From Proteromonas lacertae (taxonomy: Eukaryota; Sar; Bigyra; Opalinata; Proteromonadidae): 64,000 bases of DNA. Of the stretch, positions 10,785 through 22,740 are shown one piece after another. The stretch is taken from NCBI GenBank assembly GCA_002245135.1, contig NGBS01000308.1, positions 1-64,000 of the forward strand, given 5' to 3'. Made by a program: the position numbers and the translations under genes. Numbering within the stretch: position 1 is the first letter of the stretch; the number at the start of each line of letters is the position of its first letter. Under the pieces are notes generated by a model. The model was not told where the DNA came from and did not search any database. It was given only the letters and a program-made list of their open reading frames with translations.

Positions 10785-12301
10785 ATGGGAATTTGGGATG
10801 AAAGATTAAAACCAGGTTTTAAGAAGATGTGGGCTAGTTTTTCTGTGTATGAAAGCCCCAAGTATGTTTTGGTGAAAGATGCTTCACTAGTATTTATCTT
10901 GGTAAATTTTATATTTTAGTCGTCTATATCTCTCATCATTCAAATATTTGTAATTTTTTATATTTTTATATGGAATATTTACTTGGATTCTGGGTATCAG
11001 AGAAAAGAAAATTTTGAAGGTATTATATATTCTGTATAATAACACTAATAGGACAAGCTACAATTAAGGTAAAAGGTAACACCAAATCTGCCAGTGGAAG
11101 ATTCTTTGATGCAGTAGATTTGGTTATACCACCACAAGAAGAAGGTGGTGTATTTATTACCACAAATTATGTTCGAACACCACATCAGAAGATATGCAAT
11201 ATCCCTGGAATGGATAAAAAAGGAAGTGCTCCAGCAGATATTACCGAAGTATGTACTTATCCTGAAACAAACACATGTCCACCAGACAAAATGACCAAAA
11301 ATGGTGTATCCACAGGTAATTGTGTATGGAGTGACATAACTAAAATGCAAATGTGTGAAATTACAACCTGGTGTCCTGTAGAGGATGATAACACTGGTCG
11401 TAAAAATATACTGCCTCATACTGAGAATTTTACTGTCTTTATTCGTATAGATGGAAGATATCCTACTTATCCTTACCATCCAATATCAAATGTAGATACA
11501 AGTTTAGTTTATAATGTAAATTTGTTTTATGTAAGTGATATTAGTGCAGCTGGTGAAATAACAGGTTATCCAGTATCTCCAGCTGAAGATAATCCAGTTA
11601 GATTACCATTTACATACTTCAACAATACAATTGAAAAGGGATCAATAGTTTTAATTGAATTTAAATTTGATTGTAATTTAGATTATAGTTTAGATAAATG
11701 TAAGCCAGAAATCACATTCCAAAGAATAGATGATTCTGATTTCTCCAGTGGATTTAACTTCAGATACGCTTCGAAGTATTATATGAATGGTGAAGAAGAA
11801 AGAGATTTATGGAAAATCTATGGTTTAAAAGTATTAGTAACTGTTTCTGGTAAAGGTAGAAAATTTGATATTGTTACACTATTAATTGCACTTGGTTCAG
11901 GTATTGGTTTGTTTGGTGTTGCTAGTTTTGTATGTGATAATCTATTGAGATTCTTCGTCAAACAAGATGAAGTATATGAAGTAAAATATGATAAATCATG
12001 TGTTACTAAAACTCAATCTATCTTTAGAAAATTAACTTCTTCTAAATTTAAGATATTACCTCGACCTATTTCATCAGGAAGAAAATCTTCATTAGCATCA
12101 AGAGAATCACCAGAAAGGAAGTCACCAGAAAGATCAAGGACAGATCTGAGAACATCCCATAAACCAGAAGATAGAGTGGAAGTATTTACAGATCTTACTC
12201 CCATTCCTGAAGATACTAACACCAACAAAGATAATAATAATGAAGAAGATAATAATGTTATTCAAACATTTGATGATAAGCCTATTGCTATTCATGGTTA
12301 A
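10785..12301 (+). CDS. P2X-type ATP-gated cation channel, copy 5
   Basis: Three exons with introns at 10890-10919 (30 nt) and 11020-11051 (32 nt). Exon 1 begins MGIWDERLKPGFKKMW and carries YESPK. The TIKVKG strand, WCPVEDD, NFTVFIR, FNFRYASKYY and DLWKIYG supply the ligand-site pattern of animal P2X receptors; TM2 contains GSGIGLFGVAS. The tail carries repeated SPERK/SPERS-type Ser-Pro sites, which could be phosphorylated (inference). ATTCGTTTT at 10772-10780 lies just upstream of ATG. It is in tandem with copy 4, with 286 bp between them. This is the least converted copy at DNA level and a good reference for the family. Confidence 0.92.
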
Positions 12302-12479
12302 ATGAAATATGCTGTAGGATTTATTAGATTAACTAGATTTTTGTATTACAAAACTATTCGAATCTCTGTTATTTTTTTAATTTTATTTATATATTATAAT
12401 TATTTTTTTTTTCTTTTTTTAGTCTATTTTTATAATTTAATAATCATTCACAATAATCAATAAAAAAATTCATTTAAGT

Positions 12480-13773
12480 TTAGTAAAAAATATATTTATC
12501 TCCATCTCTTGTGTAAAGACAAGTCCTTATATCAGCATCTTCTCTCTCTTTCAATATTTCATATAATCTATCAAGTGGTTTACTATATTGCTCTCGTCTT
12601 AATTGTATTAGAAATTCAATCAGTAAAACTTCAGGATATTTCAAATGGAGTGTATATAATCTAAAATTTATTTCTCTTACAATATTTGTATCATTTTCTA
12701 ATTTGGGAATTTCAGATTTTCTATTATATTTTTTATCATAAAATTAACATATATATATATATATATAATTTCTATACATTAATCTCTTTAATGAATCTTC
12801 ACTACAAATTGGACATTTTCCCTGTTCATATTTACTCTATTCAAATAATAATTAATAATAATTAAAATACATTTATTAAACAGTTTTTACAGAACTTATG
12901 TTTGCATTCAAATTCTTTTATTTCATCTCCATTCTTAGTAAATTCTTTCATACATATTGGACAAGTTACTTGAATATAATTCTTACTTTTACTTAGATAT
13001 CTTGAACTTATTCTTATATTTTCTATTTCTTCTAAATTCTTCTTAAATTCACTATTAAATGTAAATATATATATAAATACTTGAATTTTTTATTCTTAAT
13101 TCTTTGAGTAAAATAATTAAAAGCAAAGAAAATACTTATACTAAAAATAAAGAATGGAGCTAACCATCCTGTTGGACTGACTATATATATTTCTTCGCCA
13201 TTTATCAAACTGTTTATATCCGTTAAAAATACATCAACTGTATTACTTACATTATTCAATGAACTGACTGGTAATAAACGATATTTTAAAGTGCTAAAAG
13301 ATGTTTTATCTATGTATTTCTTTATCATATCACTATAAGCGAAACTGAAATCACCATTTTCTTTGTTTAAACCGAATAATAATTCACTACAACAGTGGGA
13401 ATTTAAACATGACGATTCTTTTAATACACATTCCATTTCTTCATGCATTTCTGTAATGTTATCTTTACCATTAAATACTATTACATGAATATTAATGGTG
13501 TGAGACTCATTATCACACACAAATGTATGATTTGATGAAATCTCTTTGACATAATCATTAAATCTATTACAATTACATTACAATTCAAGTTTTATACTTT
13601 TTCAACGTTAATGGAGGTATAGTATTGGAAGGATCACAAATTGATTGTCTGTAACACAAGGGTATGTTTCCACATCGTTTATTTACATCACTATTAGCAA
13701 ATAATAAATTATCTGCTACAACTGTGACTAAATAAAGACAGAAACTAAATAGAATTAAAATGAAATGGATCAT
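12480..13773 (-). CDS. Transmembrane RING-finger protein, probable E3 ubiquitin ligase
   Basis: The start at 13773 gives a signal peptide (MIHFILILFSFCLYLVTVVA). A luminal domain of about 190 residues with several Cys pairs and possible N-glycosylation sites follows, then one membrane helix (WLAPFFIFSISIFFAFNYF) and a cytosolic C3HC4 RING: CPIC-x2-EF, ECKHKFCKNC, then CPIC. Four short introns join the pieces: near 13550-13581, after KNKKF, after CLIN, and a longer TA-rich one after the RING. The protein continues about 75 residues past the RING and ends at TAA. Membrane RING E3s of this layout act in ER or endosomal protein turnover; no specific orthologue can be named. It starts 96 bp from the divergent TMEM234 gene. 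Confidence 0.75.
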
Positions 13774-13868
13774 CGAAAATAATACACCATTTTTTCATTA
13801 ACCGAATCATTTAAAAGTGTTTTAACTTTATAAAGAGATATATTATCACATTATTGTATCGTTTAATC

Positions 13869-14399
13869 ATGCTACAAAGTGGTAATCTATATTTATTACT
13901 TGATAAAATAAACTCTTCTTCAGTATTTTGGTTTTTGGTTACAGGAATACTATGGGGATCTACCACACCATTCATGAGTGAAGGTATGCCAAAGTATAAA
14001 ATATTATATATTAGGTTCAAAGAATAAAAATTCAAATGCAAATTCCTCTTCTTCTTTATTCTCTAGAATTCTAGCATTATTCTTAAATTTATATGTATTG
14101 CTTGTTATAATAATTCGTTTTAGTTTTTAATTCCATTTGGATTAAATCAACTTGGATCTTTGACTTTTTTGAAAGCTTTAGGGAGTAGTAGTATGATATT
14201 AGTATTTATTTAATAGAATTGTCTGTTGCTGTGCCTGTATGCAATTCTCTATCATTTATATTCACTGCAATTACTTCTGTTTTATTGAGATTAGAAAATT
14301 CTATCAATTTAAGTATGATATATGTTGCTATATTATGTAGATGTGATATTTGGATGTATATTAATCATTGTAGGAGTATATATTTGTACATTTGAATAA
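13869..14399 (+). CDS. TMEM234 homologue, small multi-pass membrane protein
   Basis: Five exons separated by four introns of about 26-31 nt. The spliced protein of about 135 residues contains FWFLVTGILWGSTTPFM, then FLIPFGLNQLGSLTFLKALG, then LSVAVPVCNSLSFIFTAIT, and a last helix GCILIIVGVYIC. The NQxGSL and LSxAVPxCNSL signatures are those of the TMEM234 family, a DMT-like membrane family of poorly known function. The frame is only continuous after splicing, so a plain ORF search misses the gene. TCGTTT at 13859-13864 is 4 nt before ATG. Divergent from the RING gene. Confidence 0.82.
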
Positions 14400-14485
14400 T
14401 CTTTCAGTTAATCTTTTCATTTTGTTTTTTAAAACAATTAAACAAATCATACATATAAAGAAAATAAATTAATTTAATATATTTT

Positions 14486-17400
14486 TTAATTTGTTGTATT
14501 ATCTCCATCAGTATAAGGGGTTCTAAACAAATGAACAACTGTTCCATCATCACTTCCTTCATCATTATAACTAATTACAACCATATCATTACCTTCAGAT
14601 AATGGTATATAACTACAGTGTAAAAAGAATTTATTCTCGATTGTGCAATTAAAATCTACATTTTGAACTTTTGATAAATCATTATTCTTTACTACAGTAA
14701 TATTCAAATTCTTCATCACAAATCCTTTATCTGTTGGGTTTTTTAATTCATCTCTCATTTCATACTATATTAATAAATAATAATATATATAGATATACTA
14801 AAATATCACATTTTAAATTAACATAACACTGTACATTACTCATACAATATAAATTCTTAATAAAAAACACTTCTGGTTCAATATCAATATAAAAAGGAGA
14901 ATTGCCAATAAATGTGTCACTATAAGTAACAATGATCGAATTATTCTGACTCACTCTAGGAGTAAAATCAAACTGACAAGTCCCATTTCCAATACAATTA
15001 ATTGAACAAGGAGTTAAAGTATATTTATAAAATGATAATACATAACAATCTAAATTGTTATTAAATTCTTCATTATTCAGTATATTAAAAGTAATATCAA
15101 CAATATCAACAGTGAAATTATATTGTTTTCCTACTACAAATGTTGTATTTTCAATAGATATATTCATATTAATCGGATAAGGTTCTCCACTTCCAATTTC
15201 TACTTGATATGGACTTCCAAATATTTCACCAATTGTTTCATTCTTTTCACTTAATAACACAACGGATAGATTATAATTTCCACTAATTTCTGGTTTATAA
15301 TACCCAGTAATAATTCCACTATCATTATCAACTGTAATGTTTACTGGAATTGAGATGTTTGTGTTATTATTATTAATCATTTCTATCTTATATAATGACT
15401 CAAACGTTTGATTAAATAGTGATAATGATTCACTAGTAACTAAATTCTGATATTTATCTCTTGATAATATTAAAAATGAGCAAATAGAACCACTTATACA
15501 ATTAACAGCACCTAATCTTAAAGCTGTTGAATAAAATAAATCAGGATAATTTGGGAATATTTTAATATATTGTGGACTATTTGTTAATTCACTATACCAG
15601 TAGAAATAACTCTCATGTATAACTTCCTCATCTTTTTTACCTGGAATAATCCATGAAACAGACACATCCACTGAATCACTACCATGTTTAAATCTTAATA
15701 AAAAGTTCGTATAGTGATTTTCATATAAATCAATAGTAATTCTTGTTTCATTAGTGATAACAAACCAATTATCAATAATCAACATATCATTTATCCACAT
15801 TCTAGTATAACCACTTGTTCTTACAATAAATGTATAATTTCCTGATGTTGGTGGTTTAATAATTGATTTCCATTGCATATATAATGGACTACCTTCTATT
15901 GACATAGAAGTAACAAGTGGATAAGATATATTAATATATCTATCAACATGACTGATTATTGGTTCACTATTGAAATCATCATTTACATAATAATATCTAT
16001 TCAAACCATAAGGTTTCATTACATAGAAATCAAATGGAATAACACCTGAACCTGTTGAGTTAAATTGACATTTGAATGTATTACCTTGTACTTCTGTACA
16101 ATTACCATCAATTGGTGGAGTAAATGAAGTGCTTGAGAATAAATAATATTGAACTTGATGTGGTACTTCCATTACTATAGTTATATTATCTTCTTTTATT
16201 TTATTTGATCTTATAAAATCATCAAATTTTACATACAATATATTTAAATCACCTGCTTTATAATATTTATCTTTATTAACATCATTTGTATCTAATGCTT
16301 TGGATGAAACGTTATAAAATTCAAATGTTGCTTTATTTAAATAATCTTCATCATCATCTATTATTGTTATATTACTCCATGTAAAATTAGAATTCACAGA
16401 TAACAATCCTGCTCCATCACTTGTATTAAATAAAATGAAATAAACTGTTTCATTACCTTCATAAAGTAAATCGTCATGAATTGTTAAAGATATATTCTTT
16501 TCAATCACTCCTTCTTCAAAATATAAAGTTTGATTTACTGTATAGAATGTAGTTGGTGATATATCAGCAGGAGATGTGGTTTTATGGTATAACATATAAT
16601 CTACACTTGATTCTCCCAAACCACCACCCGTTCTACGAACTGTTATATTTAAAAACGGCTCATTTTCTTTTATTGCAATTTCATGCATATTTTGGGGTAT
16701 ATAAAATAAGCCTAAAGTTCCGCACACCCTATTATTAACTGGTTTTCGTACACATTCCCAACTAGCATCATTACTTTTACCCTATTTCAAAATAATATAT
16801 ATATATAAATACTTGTTGACATGTCATTGATCTTTCATTTAAAGCTAAACTCTCATTTTCACTAATATCCACTAAATAATATGATTCACTATCATCAAAG
16901 TATTTACCATCATGTTTATTCATTGGATATACATATGACAATAATAAATTAAATTCATCTTCGTCATAATATTCAGGTAATTCAGGATAAATATTACTTC
17001 CAAGTTTATCACTTGTTCTTAAGGTATTTAACAAAGTATCTGCACAATAAGTACATTCTTTTTCTGTACATGTGTGACAACGTGGATCATAAACTGTACA
17101 ACTAACACAACTGAAATCCGTTGAGTTTAAATAATAACCTGTTGAACATTCTGTACAATTCTCTGCATTACATTTGTCGCAGTAGAGACTGTATTTTTGA
17201 CATTTATTTTGTTCGCATGCATCACCTAATCTGTTGGCATTACAAATACATTCACCTGTTTCATAATTACAACTACCTCCATAATTACAGTTGTCTGGAC
17301 ATAGTTTCTTTGGTTCACAGGTGTTATTTTTAGACATATAATAACTGTTAATACATTTTTCACATGATTTTCCTGTGTATCCTTGTTGACAATAACAATA

Positions 17401-17743
17401 TCCAGATCTTTTATCACAAAATCCATTACTATTTCATATTAATAGAATGTTAAATTTATAAAATTTTATAAATACTTTTCTGATGTGCAATTGTTAGGAC
17501 ATGACTGTGTTTGTCTAATTTCCTAACAATATTAAATTAAAATATTTATACTGTTTCATATAAATTGGGTCTATTTCCTGATAAGATAGATCCAGATCTA
17601 AAGTATTGTTGGATTCTGGCTGTTGAAGAATTTTCAATACTATCTATGTACGGTCTTGCATATGGCGGTGCAGGAGTTTTGGCATCATCATCAGCCAAGA
17701 CAGATATACACAGAGTGAAAAATAAAAGAAAATAGATTTTCAT
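14486..17743 (-). CDS. Secreted multidomain protein: EGF-like, Calx-beta, PA14 and filamin-like regions
   Basis: Signal peptide MKIYFLLFFTLCISVLADDD. After three short introns come Cys-rich EGF/TNFR-like modules (CPDNCNYGGSCNYETGECIC and several CxxC pairs). A Calx-beta-type module follows (KENEPFLNITVRRTGG ... FEEGVIEKNISLTIHDD ... YEGNETVYF). Next is a PA14 domain (YMQWKSIIKPPTSGNYTF, RMWINDMLIIDNW, LLRFKHGSDSVDVSVSW). The C-terminal third has Ig/filamin-like beta repeats with many NxS/T sites. A last intron near 14764-14797 joins the final 90 residues; stop TAA. About 1,130 residues and no TM helix, so probably extracellular and carbohydrate-binding or adhesive (inference). All exon joins keep frame. 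Confidence 0.8.
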
Positions 17744-17758
17744 TAATACGTTGTATTA

Positions 17759-17799
17759 GCCAAACGAATATATTTTTTAAATAAATATAGTCGTTTCAT
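17759..17799. promoter_or_regulatory. Promoter element pair between the PA14 gene and TIM50
   Basis: CAAACGAATATATTTTTT at 17761-17778 reads as ATTCGTTTG on the minus strand, 18-25 nt upstream of the PA14 gene ATG. A separate TCGTTTCAT at 17791-17799 faces the TIM50 side. Both match the recurrent TCGTT element. Role inferred from position and recurrence only. Confidence 0.45.
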
Positions 17800-17907
17800 A
17801 TTATTCTGCATTTTGATGTTGGTCTAAGTGTTGTCGTCCTGTAGCTAGTATTGAACAAGTCACAAAATATGTATATATATTGCTGTGCTATTCATTAGAT
17901 CAAATAT

Positions 17908-19349
17908 ATGAGATTAATGAGTGACATTCCTACAAAACCTCCTGAAGTTCCAAAAAATGAAATACCTGTTAAACCAAAACCCAATTTACCTCGTAAACCA
18001 GCATCAAAGCTTCCAAGAAAAGACAAAACACCGCCAAAAGAGAAAAAGAGAAAGAGCATAGGTGAAAATCTACATAGTTCACATGCTAAAACCACAAAAG
18101 TGTTATTAAATCCTACAAAATATTCAAAATATGCAATGTATGGATTATTAGGTTTATTTGTGATTGGAGCTGGATATGAATCATATAGACGTATAATTAT
18201 AAATGTTATAGTGATAAATAGTACAAGCAAATGGCACATTATCCTATCAAGGATTTAAAGATGATATGAATAGAGTGTTTATCTCTATAAAAGATTTTTC
18301 CACTAAACCAGCAACAGAGAAACTATTACCAGAACGTATGCCAGGTCCAGATGGTAAATATCGTCCAACTGTCATAATTGGAATTGATGATGTTTTAATC
18401 CACAGAGAATGGAGTCCAGAACATGGTTGGCGATTTGTAAAGAGACCAGGATGTGATAATTTATTATTTTATTTAGCTCAATTATATGAATTAGTGTTGT
18501 TTTCAGAAGCTTCAATTAGCGCTGATGATGCTTTACAATTATTAGATCCACAGAATTTTGTTCAATATAAATTATACTCAGATTCAATGACAAAAATAAA
18601 TGGAAAATTGGTGAAAGATTTAACAAGAATTAATCGACCATTAGAAGAGGTTGTGATTATTGAATCAAAGCCTGAAATGATAGTTCAACCAGAAAATGCA
18701 ATAATGATAAAACCATTTACAAATGTGAATGATACTGAAGATCCAACATTGACTAAATTATCAAATGCATTAGAATGTATATTATTATTTATTATTTTAA
18801 TAGATTTGGCTGTTCATAGCACAAATTTTGTTAAAACATTAGATGAATATAAACAGAATAATTCCAATAAAGATATACTTGATGTGATAGTATAAAAATA
18901 TATATATTTATTTATTATTTCTTTTATTATTATAATTAATATAGTTGGAAGATTATAGTAAAGATAGTGAAGTAGCTGTAACTACTGAAGTGGATGCTTC
19001 AGAGTTAGTTAAACCAATAGCACCATTCACTACTATGATGGATCCTAATATGTGTTTAATTGTTCCATACAACTCCAAGACATTGAATCTTACAGATTTC
19101 GAAGTTCCCCCACTTCCTGACCCAGTGACATTACCAAGAGCTGAAAGACGTGGTGTTGTTAGTAGTGATCTTACTTATTGGGAAGATATTTATTATAATG
19201 AACAAGATGAAATTAGAAAAGGCTTAGATGAGCAAAGAAGGAAGGTGAAAGAGTATTATGATCAACAGAGAAGAGAGATGGAATTACAAATGCAAGAAGT
19301 TAATGAAGGTGGAGTGATGAATAAAATGAAAGAGAAAATTGGATTTTAA
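17908..19349 (+). CDS. TIM50: TIM50 homologue, mitochondrial inner-membrane translocase subunit, with C-terminal extension
   Basis: Tim50 is the TIM23-complex receptor for presequence proteins. Four exons: introns after about residue 96 (31 nt), in the Tim50 domain near 18779, and at 18892-18944. A Pro/Lys-rich N terminus is followed by a TM helix (YAMYGLLGLFVIGAGYESY), then the FCP1/SCP-like domain: DDVLIHREWSPEHGWRFVKRPG, YELVLFSEA, QPENAIMIKPF. The DxDxT phosphatase motif is lost, as usual in Tim50. The last exon adds about 90 residues ending in a charged coiled coil (RRKVKEYYDQQRREMELQMQ). The modelled N terminus is Pro-rich and lacks a classical amphipathic presequence; a missed upstream exon is possible because a TCGTT element lies about 110 bp upstream. 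Stop TAA. Confidence 0.85.
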
Positions 19350-19477
19350 ATAATGTCTTGTAAGTTATGGTTATTATTATTACATCTGTTTAATTCTTTT
19401 TTGTTTAAGTGAAAAAAAGAAAAGAAAAAAATCAAGCTTTCTTCAAATATTTCAAATCTTTTCAATCAATTTGTGAA

Positions 19478-21108
19478 ATGAGTAGATATGAAATAGGGAC
19501 AGAAACAGTATTATATTATGTGTCATATGTTATTTAGACGTTTCAGGAAAAGATTGGACGGTTTGAGGTTTCCTTTCATGAATTTATCGATGAAGGTGAA
19601 TTTTCTGATTCCTACTGTTTTGCTGATTTGTATTTATTTCTTTTCAATAATTATTATTTCTAATATATAGAGGAACATTAACACCGAAAAGATCCAGTTC
19701 TTTCAATAATCTAAGCCAAGCAACTCTTCCATCAAGAAAATCTAAAGTCGCAATAGATTTTATTCCAAGAGGAAGACCATCATCAGAAACAGATGCTTCA
19801 GATAATACTCTGTTAAGTCCATTCAGACCAAAAGTAGGTTCAGATCTAGTAGAAAAAGACTCAAGTGATGATATACCTATTGAAACACAAAACATCTCTT
19901 CAGGAATTAATACAGAATCAACTCAATCATTATCAACAACAACACCATCAACTAATGAAACTCCAAATCATTATCCACCTCAAATATCTCCAATATTACC
20001 CTCTTACATTCAACAACCAATCACTTATCATATACACCAACATCATCATCATCATCAAGGAGAATTACAACAACAAAATCAACAACAAAATCAACAATCA
20101 GATACACCATCTCCACCAGCAGTACCTGATCTGGTGTATCCTGATATACCATCAGAGATTCAACAAAGTCAAATACCACTACAGTCTCCACCAGTAAATA
20201 TCAATGTGGTTTCTACAACTCCTGTATTAATTAATTCACCACAACATATGGTAATTTCACCACATGAATTATTAATACAACAACAACAACAACAGTATTT
20301 ATCTCCAAATACTTCAACTGATTATATTCAAAATAATAATAATAATAATAATAATGGTGATAATAGTAATATATCAATGGAACCTTTGGTAAATATAACT
20401 CCAATTTTAAATAATAGAGTATATGAAGCAGTGAATAATGAAATACCACAATTATCACATCAAAAACAACAACAACAACAGAATTACTATATAAACCAAC
20501 AGAATCAATATCAACAACAACAATTACCAATAAATAGTAATAATAATGAAAATGGCAATATAGCGACTGTAATAACTTCAGATAGTCAATCAATTATTCC
20601 ACCACCACTTACTACTGTCTTACAACAACAACAACAACAACAATTATATCAGAGTAATTATGACAATACTCCACCTCCAGTTATGGAAGAACTTCCCATT
20701 CCAATTTCATCATCTTCAACTCCATTATTACATCCTATGCAACAACCACAACCATTATTTCAATCATCATCACCCCTACCACCACCACCACAACAACAAC
20801 AACAAATACAAGAAACTCAACAACAACAGTATATTCAAACAGAATTATCACCATCTACAATCAATACATCATCTCAACAACAACAACAACCATATAATCA
20901 TTATTCTGATCTTATTATTAATGAAATATATAGTGGTGATAGAACACCAACCAATCATTCATCATTTAATAGTAGAGAAGGTGTTGAAAATTCACCTGAT
21001 GGTAAAGTATTTGAATTAGGAGCTCCTTGTGGTGCGTATAATAATAATAATAATGTATTTATTATTTTATTTATAGAATACCATTAAATTCAACATTTTG
21101 TGGAACAG

Positions 21109-21140
<32 letters not shown>

Positions 21141-21389
21141 ATAGTTATTAAATGCAATTTTACAATTAGAAGATGTTATTGACAGTATGATTATAAGCGT
21201 AGGCATTGATAATTGTAGTTTAAAGAGTATATAATTATAATATATTATTTATGAAATATAGCAAAAGATATGTTGATTGATGAAATAAAGAATATGAAAC
21301 AACAAAATGAAATATTACAGCAAAATATTGATGAATTACAATCAAGAGGTAATGAAATAATAGATGTTAGTAATAATGCAAATAATTAA
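19478..21389 (+). CDS. Gln/Asn-rich low-complexity protein with C-terminal coiled coil
   Basis: Start at 19478 (MSRYEIGTETTFQEKIGRFE). Introns fall near 19508-19537, 19632-19672, 21034-21074, a TA-rich one near 21106-21141, and one near 21228-21262. A short ordered N-terminal segment leads to about 500 residues rich in Gln, Asn, Pro, Ser and His with long CAA tracts. The C terminus is more conserved-looking: FELGAPCGA, then LLNAILQLEDVID, then a coiled coil (IDEIKNMKQQNEILQQNIDE). I recognise no family. Poly-Q/N tracts of this kind occur in regulatory or condensate-forming proteins of AT-rich protists. Four other ORFs in this interval are shadows of the repeats. Stop TAA. Confidence 0.65.
21110..21136. 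repeat. (TA)n microsatellite inside an intron of the Q/N-rich gene
   Basis: About 13 TA repeats make up most of a 36-nt intron that starts GTATATA and ends TTTAATAG. The intron can hardly shorten without approaching the minimum size seen in this window. Confidence 0.8.
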
Positions 21390-21565
21390 ATATAATATTA
21401 GTTTTTATAATTTTCTTTCATTCTTAAAGTGAAAAACAATGAAATATTGTGAAGAGTAAAAAATGTTTTGATTAAGTTGTTGAAATAATCGATATTATGA
21501 GATAATGAGTTAAATATCTAGATATCAATTACTAAATCAACACCAGACAACAAAACAATCAAAAT

Positions 21566-22616
21566 TTACTTTTTATTCTTATTTTCACCTAAAATTTCTT
21601 CTTTAGAAGGTAATAATACATCTCTAACACTCAATCCATCAACATTCTTCAAATCCAAGTTAGCTCCTCTATTAATCACTAACTGTGACATAACTTGACA
21701 TTGTATTTTATTCCAACAATCTTTAGGCGATCTATGTAAAGCTGTATAACCATGTGAATCTTGAATATTTGGATTTAATTCTTTATATGAAGTCAAACCA
21801 ATTACACTCCCCAATTTCTGCCATTCTATAGCCCAATGAAGTGGTGTTTCACTTATTTCATTTTGATGATTAATATCTGCTCCATTATCTATTAATGTTT
21901 TGATTGTCAGTGTCTATTTAACAATATATTATATATATTATATATATTATTATATACATCATTTGAATAAGTTGCCCAAAACAATGGAGTTGTATGCATA
22001 TGATTTTCGTGATCAATTTCACTTCCATAAGATATTAAATATTGAATTATTGTCATGTTTCCTCTTTTACAAGCCCAATGTAATGCGATATTTCCAAAGT
22101 TATCTGGTTTGTTAATTGATTCAGGATCTTCACTTAATAATTCATTCAAACAGTCTATATCACTATAATAGGCACAATTCTGTAGGGTTTTGGAAGGATC
22201 AAAATATACTATTAAACCAATGAAAACACTTAAAACAAATACAAACACACTATTAAATAATAATCTTCAATAAATATACAAACATAGTGTTTTAAGACAT
22301 GAATTATCTTTTTTCAATTTATCTATCCTTGTAACTGATGTATCTAAATAATCAAATACATCAGTTGTAATAGATTCATCTATAAATGCAATAATTCAAA
22401 TAACATATACCATTATTGAATAAACTTTTCATTTCTATTATTGAATCATCATAGCCGATTTTCTTTTTGTAATATTTACTCATAGTTTCGAAGATTTTGT
22501 TATTACTTTCTTCATTTAGCCCATTTCTATACAATATATTTGGATTTATGATACATTATGTTTTTAATTTCTTCTACTCTTTCTTTTGTCATCCCCCTCT
22601 TTTCAGATTCTGTCAT
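21566..22616 (-). CDS. Membrane-anchored ankyrin-repeat protein
   Basis: Start at 22616 (MTESEKRGMTKERVEEIKN). Introns follow residue 20, after about residue 58 (SLFNN), before the TM helix, and after TYSND in the third repeat. The N terminus of about 105 residues is charged and helical. One TM helix (VFVLSVFIGLIVYF) leads to four to five ankyrin repeats: FGNIALHWACKRGNMTIIQY, TPLFWATYSND, ETPLHWAIEW, GYTALHRSPKD. The protein ends KNKK before TAA. No DHHC motif follows, so it is not a ZDHHC17-type acyltransferase. AAACGAAT at 22639-22646 lies 23-30 nt upstream of the start. Role unknown. Confidence 0.72.
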
Positions 22617-22740
22617 TTCTTCAATTTAATATTTCTTGAAACGAATATATTTTTGAAAATGATTTTTAAAAAATGAAATTCTGAATTACACACATATATA
22701 AATGACTAATAATAATAAAATAAAGGAATAATAATTAAAA

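Noticed and set aside
9279-12228. Minus-strand ORFs inside P2X copies 4 and 5 (9279-9464, 9907-10122, 11045-11479, 12013-12228)
   Set aside because: They are antisense shadows of well-supported plus-strand exons and have no independent signal.
19865-21019. Overlapping His/Leu/Asn-rich ORFs in other frames of the CAA/AAT repeats
   Set aside because: Frame shadows of the Q/N-rich gene; their composition follows the repeats.
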